A DNA stretch of 24,813 bases from an uncultured Prevotella sp. (GTDB taxonomy: Bacteria > Bacteroidota > Bacteroidia > Bacteroidales > Bacteroidaceae), in contig CALZDK010000004.1 in the NCBI GenBank assembly GCA_945637645.1, forward strand, positions 1 through 24,813. The letters are read 5' to 3'. Both the position numbers and the translations under genes were made by a program. The notes beneath the pieces are model-generated. The model had not been told where the DNA came from, ran no database searches, and saw only the letters and a list, made by a program, of their open reading frames with translations. Position 1 is the stretch's first letter. Each line of letters opens with the position of its first letter. Below, piece by piece: positions 1-6,373 of the stretch.

Positions 1-67
1 TCTGACGAGTGTTTACGAAGTTTACTTAACATAATGTACACTACTCAACCTAGACTTGAGCTATATC

Positions 68-847
68 ATGTTCGACTGGCAGTGGGCAGCCTTCCGTGCG
101 GCATCCTATTTCTATCGTCCACTCTATTGGAACGCAGGCTGCTGGCACTTTGGCATCTACGCACGCTATCCACACCGCCACTACTACTATTTCTCACATC
201 CTACGGTTTATGTTAGCTATCGTGGAGGTCACAGCTGGCGCTCCAACGGAGGACGAAGCTACTATCACGGACATCGGGACCACTTCCGCGGCACAGTAAG
301 CCACAGCGGAATGAGAGACAGATGGGACAGAGGCGAGATTGGGCACAACAACAGGCGCATTGGACCAAACAACGACCGCAGAGACAACGGATTAGACCGC
401 CGCAGAGACAACGGTTTCGACCGTAGGGAAAACGACCGCCGTGTGCAGAGTGGCACAGACAGGAACATTGGTAACCGCAACGGTTCATTCAGATTTGACC
501 GCAACAACGGCAGCGACCGCAACAGCTCAACAAGAGTGACAGTGAGGAAGCAAGACGAAATGCGCAGCAACGGTTCTACGCAGAGTTGGAACAACCTTCA
601 AAGGGAAATGAGGTCTGACCGCCAGAACAGTTTCCAACAAAACAGAAACCGCGAAAGCGGAACACCGAGAAGCTCAATGGGAAGCCGTAACTTCAACCAG
701 TCGCGCAGCTCGATGGGAAACCGCAACTTCAACCAGTCACGCAGTTCGATAGGAAGCCGTAGCGGCAACTCTTCGACTAACCGAGGCGGAAGCAGTTTCA
801 GACAGTCGTCCGGCGGATCACGACAGGCTCAGACAAAGAGGATGTAA
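68..847 (+). CDS. Arg/Asn/Ser-rich repetitive hypothetical protein, 5' end unresolved
   Basis: Function not recognised. The N-terminal 50 or so residues are aromatic-rich (many Tyr, Trp, Phe and His, e.g. YFYRPLYWNAGCWHFG). The rest is hydrophilic and low-complexity, dominated by Arg, Asn, Asp, Gly and Ser. A DRRRDNG-type motif recurs around 375-430, and a 12-residue unit (RSSMGSRNFNQS-like) is repeated three times near the C-terminus. The first ATG in frame is at 68; TTG at 56 is also possible, and the frame is closed upstream by TAA at 32-34. No signal peptide or membrane segment begins the visible protein, although this composition is common in secreted Bacteroidales proteins. The true N-terminus may therefore lie upstream in another frame (frameshift or nonsense change). 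The stop is 5 nt from the end of the convergent phosphatase gene, with no terminator between them. The long open frame with biased composition supports real coding. Confidence 0.6.
   Translation: MFDWQWAAFRAASYFYRPLYWNAGCWHFGIYARYPHRHYYYFSHPTVYVSYRGGHSWRSNGGRSYYHGHRDHFRGTVSHSGMRDRWDRGEIGHNNRRIGPNNDRRDNGLDRRRDNGFDRRENDRRVQSGTDRNIGNRNGSFRFDRNNGSDRNSSTRVTVRKQDEMRSNGSTQSWNNLQREMRSDRQNSFQQNRNRESGTPRSSMGSRNFNQSRSSMGNRNFNQSRSSIGSRSGNSSTNRGGSSFRQSSGGSRQAQTKRM
668..775 (+). repeat. Tandem 36-bp coding repeat, three units
   Basis: Three adjacent in-frame units (668-703, 704-739, 740-775) encode RSSMGSRNFNQS, RSSMGNRNFNQS and the diverged RSSIGSRSGNSS. The first two are nearly identical in protein and similar in DNA, which suggests recent duplication. 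The third has drifted. Confidence 0.8.
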
Positions 848-852
848 TCTGT

Positions 853-1365
853 CTAAAGCTCAAGAATCCTTATTTCGGCATTTGCCATTGGCTTTACGTC
901 CTTCATCTCCTTGTGGAAAAAGACTGACTGTATAGCCTTGTTGATGATGCCGTGACCAACGGCAAGCACATTCTGACCGGCATATCTCTCACGAACCATA
1001 TCCATGAACTTACACGCCCTTGATTGAAGTTGGTCGAGCGTCTCAATGTCGCTCGGCCATTTCTCGTCCTTAAGGTCGGGTATGTATCTGCCTGTGAAAC
1101 TTCCCCAGTCACGCTCACGAAGCAACGGGGTGGTCTGCACCAGAAGGCCATGTGGGCGGGCGATAATCTCCGCTGTGGATATGGCACGTTGAAGGTCGCT
1201 CGACACCACGGCATCTATACTTGAGTCAGCCATCTGGCGCGACACTTCCTCTGCCTGCGCGATGCCAGTAGGGTTTAGCTGCCCTTGGGTCTGTCCCTGC
1301 ATTATGCGGTTTTGGTTGTCGAACGTTTCACCGTGTCGTACGAGATAGAGTGTAGTCTTCGTCAT
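853..1365 (-). CDS. Histidine phosphatase (phosphoglycerate mutase-like) family protein
   Basis: A 170-residue protein of the histidine phosphatase superfamily, single-domain type, probably a cytoplasmic phosphomonoesterase. The N-terminal strand carries the phosphohistidine motif RHGET (R10, H11). R60 (SDLQRA), E84 (LLRERDWG) and the second catalytic histidine H138 (AVGHG) are in the expected order, so the active site looks complete. The length is near the short end of the family. The start codon overlaps the stop of the uridine kinase gene by 4 nt (ATGA), so the two are probably translationally coupled in the endonuclease-udk operon. The substrate cannot be told from sequence: alpha-ribazole phosphatase, cofactor-dependent mutase and broad phosphatases share these motifs. 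No cobalamin genes are nearby to favour CobC. Confidence 0.88.
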   Translation of the reverse strand: MTKTTLYLVRHGETFDNQNRIMQGQTQGQLNPTGIAQAEEVSRQMADSSIDAVVSSDLQRAISTAEIIARPHGLLVQTTPLLRERDWGSFTGRYIPDLKDEKWPSDIETLDQLQSRACKFMDMVRERYAGQNVLAVGHGIINKAIQSVFFHKEMKDVKPMANAEIRILEL

Positions 1366-1988
1366 CTCACCACTTTCTCTATATAGGTCTTTAGGATGTT
1401 TATGCCTGTCTTGTTCTCGCCTCCAAGAGGTATGATGATGTCGGCATACTTTTTTGAAGGCTCGATGAACTGTTCGTGCATTGGTTTCAACACTTTCAGA
1501 TAGCGGTCGATGACCATGTCAACTGTTCTTCCCCTCTCCACCACGTCGCGCTGAATATTCCGTATGAGTCGCTCGTCAGAATCGGTATCGACAAAAATCC
1601 TTATGTCCATCATATCGCGCAGTTCCTTGTTGACAAGCGTCATGATGCCCTCGATAAGAATTACCGGTTTGGGCTCCACATGAACCGTTTCGGGAAGCCT
1701 GTTGCTCAATATATAAGAATAGGTGGGTTGCTCCACGGCCTCTCCCGCCTTCAGCTGACGAACATGTTTGTTGAGCAGCTCCCAGTCGAAAGCGTCGGGA
1801 TGGTCGAAGTTTATTGCCTTTCGCTCTGCGTCGGTCATATCCGACGTATCGTTGTAGTACGAGTCGAGCGGCACCACGGCAACATAATGCGGCGGAAGAG
1901 CCTCTACAATTTTCTTAACTACGGTGGTCTTGCCTGAACCTGTTCCACCTGCAACACCTATTATTTTCATATTGTTTCGGTTTAGCAT
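1362..1988 (-). CDS. udk: Uridine kinase
   Basis: Cytoplasmic pyrimidine salvage kinase that phosphorylates uridine (and cytidine) to the monophosphate with ATP or GTP. The P-loop GGTGSGKTT lies at the N-terminus, followed by PLDSYY, the FDHPDAFDW motif, the PTYSYILSNR segment and VILIEGIM, all typical of the uridine kinase family. Length (about 202-208 residues) is normal. Two ATG codons are possible. The one at 1988 lies 1 nt after the upstream endonuclease stop. The one at 1970 begins MKIIGVAGG and fits the usual family N-terminus better. Neither has a clear Shine-Dalgarno. It is the middle gene of a three-gene minus-strand operon and overlaps the histidine phosphatase gene by 4 nt. Confidence 0.93.
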   Translation of the reverse strand: MLNRNNMKIIGVAGGTGSGKTTVVKKIVEALPPHYVAVVPLDSYYNDTSDMTDAERKAINFDHPDAFDWELLNKHVRQLKAGEAVEQPTYSYILSNRLPETVHVEPKPVILIEGIMTLVNKELRDMMDIRIFVDTDSDERLIRNIQRDVVERGRTVDMVIDRYLKVLKPMHEQFIEPSKKYADIIIPLGGENKTGINILKTYIEKVVR

Positions 1989-1989
1989 T

Positions 1990-3036
1990 TCATTTTCTCA
2001 GGTAAACGATAGTCGGGAGATGGTCGCTATAGCCATCCAACCACGTTGCGCCGGAATGTGTGCGCTTGGTGTAGCCTTTGAAATTTCCTGTAGGGTTGAA
2101 AAGATAATGGCGACTGAATATCTCATGGTCAGCATAGCGTAGCACATTTCCCTCGCCTCGCACGAGCGACGGAGAGAGGAGAATCTGGTCGAAGAGGTTG
2201 GGCAACCCATTGAATGTCATGCTGCCGTGTCCCTCGGCAAGGTCGTTCCACCATGGGTTGAACATATCTCCCTCGCCCACCTCCTGCAGACTGCGCTTTC
2301 CACGCAACTCTAAAGCCATCGACTTGTCCATTGGGTCGTCGTTCATGTCGCCCATTACGATGAGCCTAAGCTGTGGGTCGTCGGAAAGTAGCGAGTCGCG
2401 CAGTGCCTTTATCTGTCTTGCTCCAAGACGGCGGTAGAATTCCGTTGATCCGCGGCTTGGCAGATGGCATACGACAACTGTCAGATGTTCGCCACAATAG
2501 GTGCCGCTGACCGTGAGGAAGCCGCGTGTGCGGAACGCGCTGTCACGCTTAAGCTCCTGTATGTAAGGAACGAGTTTCACATCACGCAACTTAAACTTCT
2601 TGGGATTATAGAGCAGGGCACAATCGATGCCTCGCATGTCGGGTCCCTCTATGTGGCAATACTTGTAGCCTCTTTTCCTCAGTGGCTCTTGGGCGATGAG
2701 GTCGTCGAGCACGTGGGAGTTCTCCACCTCCGCAAGTCCGATAATGTCGCACCCCTGTTTTCCTACTTTGTCGGTAGCCATCTCAGCCAGCACCGCTGAA
2801 ATGTTGGCAAGCTTGTGGCTGTATTTCACCGGAGTCCACTCGTTTCTCCCTTCGGGCAGAAAATCCTCGTCGAGTTTTCCCTCGTCGTGCGTAGTGTCGA
2901 AGAGGTTTTCCACATTGTAGAAGCCAATGGCGCGGAGTTTGCCTTTCTCCCCCGCCATCACGTTTCCGGAAAGTGCGAGGCAAAGCACAACAATCAGTGG
3001 GAATGGATTCACCTTATAGTATTTATAATGTCTCAT
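1990..3036 (-). CDS. Endonuclease/exonuclease/phosphatase family protein, exported
   Basis: A 348-residue protein of the EEP (DNase I/exonuclease III-like) superfamily. Residues 1-28 form a signal peptide: a basic start, then a hydrophobic run PLIVVLCLALSG and a small-residue cleavage region NVMAG. It therefore probably acts in the periplasm or at the surface. EEP motifs appear in order: YNVENLFD, GLAEVEN (metal-binding Glu), VVCHLPSRG (His), GDMNDDP (Asp/Asn) and the terminal SDHLP (Asp-His). The ATG at 3036 was chosen because the GTG two codons upstream is less likely and because a promoter box lies at 3066-3073. It heads an operon with udk and the histidine phosphatase. Nuclease versus phosphatase specificity cannot be decided. 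Many Bacteroidales carry such secreted enzymes, perhaps for nucleic acid scavenging, which would fit linkage to uridine salvage (inference). Confidence 0.88.
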   Translation of the reverse strand: MRHYKYYKVNPFPLIVVLCLALSGNVMAGEKGKLRAIGFYNVENLFDTTHDEGKLDEDFLPEGRNEWTPVKYSHKLANISAVLAEMATDKVGKQGCDIIGLAEVENSHVLDDLIAQEPLRKRGYKYCHIEGPDMRGIDCALLYNPKKFKLRDVKLVPYIQELKRDSAFRTRGFLTVSGTYCGEHLTVVVCHLPSRGSTEFYRRLGARQIKALRDSLLSDDPQLRLIVMGDMNDDPMDKSMALELRGKRSLQEVGEGDMFNPWWNDLAEGHGSMTFNGLPNLFDQILLSPSLVRGEGNVLRYADHEIFSRHYLFNPTGNFKGYTKRTHSGATWLDGYSDHLPTIVYLRK

Positions 3037-3065
3037 AATCACGTTATAGATGGTTTTTTACCTCG

Positions 3066-3096
3066 CAAAAGTACAAAATATAATTGAAACAACAAA
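3066..3096 (-). promoter_or_regulatory. Bacteroidetes-type promoter of the endonuclease-udk operon
   Basis: On the minus strand the -7 box TActTTTG (3066-3073) and a TTTG -33 box (3093-3096) are separated by 19 nt. Both match the Bacteroidetes sigma-70 consensus. The predicted transcript starts about 24 nt before the ATG at 3036. Confidence 0.7.
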
Positions 3097-3143
3097 CTAT
3101 TATTGCCTTTTTTTAGTTCAATGGATAAAAAGTGGCAAAAAGA

Positions 3144-3175
3144 TTTGCACAAACGAGAAAAAAGTAGTACCTTTG
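3144..3175 (+). promoter_or_regulatory. Promoter of the L31 gene
   Basis: TTTG (3144-3147) and TAccTTTG (3168-3175) with a 20-nt spacer form a full Bacteroidetes promoter. The leader to the ATG at 3227 is about 45 nt and AT-rich. It is divergent from the endonuclease promoter, with no room for a large operator. Confidence 0.75.
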
Positions 3176-3226
3176 CCGACCAAAAGTGAGAATTATAATT
3201 AATTATAACAATAATATAAACAAAAA

Positions 3227-3481
3227 ATGAAAAAAGGAATTCATCCAGAGAACTATCGCCCCGTCGTATTCAAGGATATGTCCAACGGCGATATGTTCCT
3301 TAGTCGTTCTACTTGCAAGACAAATGACACAGTAGAATTTGAAGGCGAGACTTACCCAGTGGTAAAGATCGAAATCTCAAGCACCTCGCATCCGTTCTAC
3401 ACGGGCAAGAGCAAGCTTGTGGATACAGCAGGTCGTGTTGACAAGTTCATGAGCCGCTACGGTAAGGCTGCCAAGAAATAA
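3227..3481 (+). CDS. rpmE2: 50S ribosomal protein L31, type B
   Basis: An 84-residue large-subunit ribosomal protein that opens MKKGIHPENYRPVVF and has the type B signature region SSTSHPFYTGKSKLVDTAGRVDKF. It has only one cysteine (STCKT) and lacks the CxxC zinc-binding pairs of type A L31, so it is the zinc-independent form. In many bacteria the two forms exchange under zinc limitation. No Zur-like palindrome is visible in its promoter, and in Bacteroidales type B is often the only L31. Single-gene unit: its own promoter lies upstream and a strong hairpin follows the stop by about 33 nt. Confidence 0.96.
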   Translation: MKKGIHPENYRPVVFKDMSNGDMFLSRSTCKTNDTVEFEGETYPVVKIEISSTSHPFYTGKSKLVDTAGRVDKFMSRYGKAAKK

Positions 3482-3514
3482 AGATACAACAATATTTCTA
3501 TTGGCAAGACTTTG

Positions 3515-3558
3515 AAAGGGTGTCTTTGGGTAGTTGCATATACCCGAAGGCACCCTTT
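3515..3558 (+). terminator. Long hairpin after rpmE2
   Basis: Arms 3515-3532 and 3541-3558 pair over 18 positions (two G-U pairs) around an 8-nt loop. The sequence after it is only moderately T-rich, so termination or 3'-end stabilisation are both possible. Confidence 0.65.
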
Positions 3559-3624
3559 ACCTTTACTAAAACACAGCAAGGAAACCTACAAACGCCTAAA
3601 AAAAGCAAAATTATCCACAAAAGC

Positions 3625-3655
3625 TTTGACAATAGAGGAAAAATTCTTATCTTTG
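3625..3655 (+). promoter_or_regulatory. Promoter of the glutathione peroxidase gene
   Basis: TTTG (3625-3628) and TAtcTTTG (3648-3655) are 19 nt apart, a full match to the Bacteroidetes consensus. The leader to the ATG at 3684 is about 23 nt. Confidence 0.75.
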
Positions 3656-3683
3656 CACACATAATAACTTTATAAACATAAAA

Positions 3684-4244
3684 ATGAGTACAATATTCGA
3701 CTTCTCAGTCAAAGACAGGAAAGGCAAGACAGTGGCACTCAAGGAGTATGCCAACGAGGTTTTGCTTATCGTAAACACAGCCACAAAATGCGGATTCACA
3801 CCACAGTACGAGGAACTCGAACGCTTATACGAGAAATATCATAGTCAGGGTTTCGAGATTCTCGATTTCCCTTGCAACCAGTTTGGACAGCAGGCTCCTG
3901 GCACAGATGAGTCTATTCACCAGTTCTGCAAGCTGACCTACGGCACCGAGTTCCCAAGATTCAAGAAAGTGAAGGTGAACGGTGAGGATGCTGACCCTAT
4001 GTTCAAGTTTCTGAAGGAGCAAAAGGGCTTCGCTGGTTGGGATATGACACATCCGTTGGCACACATCCTCGACGACATGCTACGCAAGGAGGATGCGGAA
4101 TATGACCAAAAGCCCGACATAAAGTGGAACTTCACAAAATTCCTCACCGACAAGCGTGGAATGGTGGCTGCCCGATTTGAGCCTACAGAGAAGATGGAAA
4201 ACATCGAGGCGAAAATAGAGGAGCTGTTGGCACAGAACATATAA
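3684..4244 (+). CDS. Glutathione peroxidase family protein, probably thioredoxin-dependent
   Basis: A 186-residue cytoplasmic peroxidase that reduces H2O2 or lipid hydroperoxides. The peroxidatic Cys36 is in NTATKCGFTPQY; the catalytic Gln70 is in FPCNQFGQQ; Trp148-Asn149 is in KWNFTKF, so the tetrad is intact with Cys instead of selenocysteine. Cys82 (IHQFCKLTYG) matches the resolving cysteine of thioredoxin-using enzymes such as yeast Gpx3. This suggests a two-Cys mechanism fed by thioredoxin, despite the family name. The thioredoxin reductase gene lies 69 nt downstream on the same strand, which supports that electron route. It has its own promoter. A hairpin separates it from trxB, so cotranscription may be partial. 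No signal peptide. Confidence 0.94.
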   Translation: MSTIFDFSVKDRKGKTVALKEYANEVLLIVNTATKCGFTPQYEELERLYEKYHSQGFEILDFPCNQFGQQAPGTDESIHQFCKLTYGTEFPRFKKVKVNGEDADPMFKFLKEQKGFAGWDMTHPLAHILDDMLRKEDAEYDQKPDIKWNFTKFLTDKRGMVAARFEPTEKMENIEAKIEELLAQNI

Positions 4245-4249
4245 TGGTT

Positions 4250-4277
4250 TTAAGGAGTTGTTTTTTTAACTCCTTAA
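4250..4277 (+). terminator. Hairpin between gpx and trxB
   Basis: A 10-bp perfect stem (4250-4259 with 4268-4277) with a loop made mostly of T. The run of T lies in the loop, not after the stem, so it may be a weak or attenuating terminator. No clear TAnnTTTG box precedes trxB, which suggests read-through. Confidence 0.5.
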
Positions 4278-4313
4278 TTACTTAAACAATACAATTACCT
4301 AATAATTTAAATT

Positions 4314-5261
4314 ATGGAACAGAAACAACCAGAGCATGTACGTTGCCTCATCGTCGGCAGCGGCCCGGCAGGCTACACGGCTGCAATCTATGCCTCAAGA
4401 GCCAACCTCAATCCTGTGGAATACTGCGGACTGCAGCCAGGAGGACAGTTGACACAGACAACAACAGTAGAGAATTTCCCCGGTTATCCTGAAGGAGTGG
4501 ACGGAAACCAGATGATGATGGAGATAAGGGAGCAGGCTGAGCATTTCGGCGCAGACATACGCGACGGACTCATCGTGAAGGCCGACCTCTCGAAGGCTCC
4601 TTACCTGCTGACCACCGACGAGGGGCATGAGCTGGCAGCAGACACTGTGATAATAGCCACAGGAGCATCAGCAAAATATCTCGGACTTGACGACGAGCGC
4701 AAATACAACGGACAGGGTGTTTCAGCATGCGCCACATGCGACGGTTTCTTCTACCGTAAGAAGGTGGTAGCTGTGGTAGGTGGTGGCGACACTGCCTGTG
4801 AGGACGCTCTCTACCTCTCAGGACTTGCAAAGAAGGTGTATCTCATAGTTCGCAAGCCTTTCCTCAGAGCTTCAAAGGTTATGCAGGAGAGAGTGATGGC
4901 TGCCGAGAACATAGAAATCCTCTTTGAACACAACACCCTTGGACTATTCGGCGAAAACGGAGTGGAGGGCGCACACCTCGTGAAGCGCAAGGGAGAGCCC
5001 GACGAAGAAAAGGTTGACATAGCAATAGACGGTTTCTTCCTCGCCATAGGCCACAAGCCAAACAGCGACGTATTTAAAGAGTGGTTGGACACCGACGAGG
5101 TGGGCTATCTGAAAAAGATTGATGGGACTCCACGTACCAAGATTCCAGGAGTGTTCGTTGCGGGCGACGTTGCCGACCCGGTATATCGCCAAGCTATTAC
5201 GGCAGCAGCAAGCGGTTGCCAGGCAGCAATAGAGGCTGAAAGATATTTGCTTAATAAGTGA
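4314..5261 (+). CDS. trxB: Thioredoxin-disulfide reductase
   Basis: A 315-residue flavoprotein that passes electrons from NADPH through FAD to oxidised thioredoxin in the cytoplasm. The FAD-binding GSGPAG is near residue 15; the NADPH domain contains VVGGGDTACEDAL. The redox-active CATC is at residues 139-142 within ACATCDGFF. The C-terminal FAD motif VFVAGDVADPVYRQ is followed by the usual ITAAASGCQAA helix. The length is typical of the low-molecular-weight bacterial class. It follows the two-Cys glutathione peroxidase gene, for which it would regenerate thioredoxin. Its stop codon lies inside the 50-bp repeat that separates it from the convergent HAD phosphatase. Confidence 0.97.
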   Translation: MEQKQPEHVRCLIVGSGPAGYTAAIYASRANLNPVEYCGLQPGGQLTQTTTVENFPGYPEGVDGNQMMMEIREQAEHFGADIRDGLIVKADLSKAPYLLTTDEGHELAADTVIIATGASAKYLGLDDERKYNGQGVSACATCDGFFYRKKVVAVVGGGDTACEDALYLSGLAKKVYLIVRKPFLRASKVMQERVMAAENIEILFEHNTLGLFGENGVEGAHLVKRKGEPDEEKVDIAIDGFFLAIGHKPNSDVFKEWLDTDEVGYLKKIDGTPRTKIPGVFVAGDVADPVYRQAITAAASGCQAAIEAERYLLNK

Positions 5262-5306
5262 AAAATGAAGAATGAAGAATGTTTTTAAAAACATTCTTCA
5301 TTTTAC
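5257..5306. repeat. 50-bp dispersed repeat, copy A, two-way terminator
   Basis: This copy contains a 16-bp perfect inverted repeat (5271-5286 with 5287-5302) flanked by A and T runs, plus a tandem GAAGAAT heptamer. It spans the stop codons of both convergent genes (trxB, TGA at 5259-5261; HAD gene, TAA at 5303-5305) and should terminate both. The same sequence occurs reversed at 17974-18023 with 48 of 50 positions identical. Confidence 0.8.
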
Positions 5307-5935
5307 ACTATGTCCAATAGTTGTCGGAAATCACTGATGATGTAGTCTGCAGACTGGAGTTCGTCTTCCTTTCCGTTGCCGTAGGTCACTCCACAAGTCT
5401 TCACTCCAGCATTTATTCCCATGTCAATGTCAAATACGGTGTCGCCAACCATCAGCACATCGTCGAGGTTGTCCTCTGTATGAGCCAGCACGAGATTAAC
5501 CATGTCTGGAGCCGGTTTTGCGTTTCTCACGTCCTGTGCCGAAACGATATAAGAAATATATTTCCTTATTCCCATTTCTTCCAAGAAATCGACGAGAGTG
5601 TCCCTGCCTCGACTGCTTGCGATGGCAATAACGACTCCCATTGCATACATTTCCTCTATTGTCTCAACAACGTTTGGAAATGGTTTTACAATGCCTTTCT
5701 TGTTGTTAATTGCAAAAAACTCACGATAGGTCTTATCGCACTCGTCGGCTGTTGCATCATCCATTGGTATGAGATCTGTGAAGGATTGTCTTAGAGGCAA
5801 GCCTATCATCTCAGCACATTGGTCGTCTGTCCTTGCTAACAATCCAAGTTTTGCTATGGTTTGCTGCATGGTCTTAACTATGAGCGAGCGGGTGTCAGCT
5901 ATAGTTCCGTCGAAGTCCAAGATTACAGTATTCAT
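5303..5935 (-). CDS. HAD-family phosphatase, phosphoglycolate phosphatase/PpaX-like
   Basis: A 210-residue HAD hydrolase, subfamily IA with a helical cap after motif I. Motif I is DFDGTIADT (nucleophile D7, acid D9). Motif II is the Ser of IASSRG. The motif III lysine is in NAKPAPDM, and motif IV is VGDTVFDIDMG. All catalytic residues are present. The closest-looking relatives are phosphoglycolate phosphatases, pyrophosphatases and beta-phosphoglucomutase-like enzymes, so the substrate is uncertain. The ATG at 5935 is firmly set by a GGAGG Shine-Dalgarno (5943-5947) 7 nt upstream, unusual among the genes here. It is a single gene facing trxB. No consensus promoter lies close; the nearest candidate is at 6193-6200. 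Confidence 0.88.
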   Translation of the reverse strand: MNTVILDFDGTIADTRSLIVKTMQQTIAKLGLLARTDDQCAEMIGLPLRQSFTDLIPMDDATADECDKTYREFFAINNKKGIVKPFPNVVETIEEMYAMGVVIAIASSRGRDTLVDFLEEMGIRKYISYIVSAQDVRNAKPAPDMVNLVLAHTEDNLDDVLMVGDTVFDIDMGINAGVKTCGVTYGNGKEDELQSADYIISDFRQLLDIV

Positions 5936-6192
5936 ATATTAACCTCCATAATTTACTTTTGTGTATGTCGTATTAAGTTACTTCAATTTGTCGTCCGTTG
6001 TTTCAATAGTTCTCTGGTCAATTATTATATAGTAATCAACTCAGCGTCTTTTTTTAAGAGAATAGCCTCGCTTCTCAGCGAAGCTATTCTAAGACTTTGC
6101 TTAAAAACTAAATTAATCAACCATAAACCTTAACCATTTGTATTTTTATATAAATACAGTTCTACTATGCAATGATTTTTATTTTTGTATTG

Positions 6193-6200
6193 CAAAGGTA
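6193..6200 (-). promoter_or_regulatory. Candidate minus-strand -7 box
   Basis: The minus strand reads TAccTTTG, an exact -7 consensus, but no TTTG box is found 19-21 nt upstream. A start here would give the HAD gene a leader of about 250 nt that includes the 6059-6090 hairpin, or an independent small RNA. Confidence 0.35.
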
Positions 6201-6324
6201 ATAATAATAATCCGAAGCATAGTGGAAAATGAGATATTTGTAGTTAATTTTCCGATATTAGGCTTATTTTAAACCAAAAATAACCGAAAATAAACCTTCT
6301 TACTATCTTTTTCGGCAATTTTGA

Positions 6325-6354
6325 TTTGTTTTTCATCAAAAATTAGTAACTTCG
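6325..6354 (+). promoter_or_regulatory. Likely promoter of the hybrid kinase gene
   Basis: TTTG (6325-6328) and TAacTTCG (6347-6354, one mismatch to TAnnTTTG) are 18 nt apart and lie about 20 nt before the ATG at 6374. Confidence 0.5.
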
Positions 6355-6373
6355 CAGTCAAATACTGAAAACA

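Larger units (their letters stand above)
5936..6373. other. 438-nt non-coding gap with a structured element
   Basis: No convincing gene was found on either strand. The stretch is AT-rich. It contains a hairpin at 6059-6090 (8-bp outer stem, one mismatch, 5-bp inner stem, 4-nt loop), with a possible outer closing pair 6046-6050/6091-6095 around a run of T. It also has a minus-strand -7 box at 6193-6200 and a plus-strand promoter for the hybrid kinase at its right end. It could hold a long HAD-gene leader or a small RNA. Confidence 0.5.

Noticed and set aside
668..775. CRISPR-like direct repeats
   Set aside because: The repeats are directly adjacent without spacers, in frame within an open reading frame, and encode a protein repeat.
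3144..3226. Zur-type operator or riboswitch before the type B L31 gene
   Set aside because: No palindrome or conserved structure could be seen in the short AT-rich leader; only the promoter is supported.
3482..3683. Possible small gene or regulatory RNA between rpmE2 and the peroxidase gene
   Set aside because: Apart from the terminator-like hairpin and the peroxidase promoter there is no start codon with a sensible frame and no further structure.
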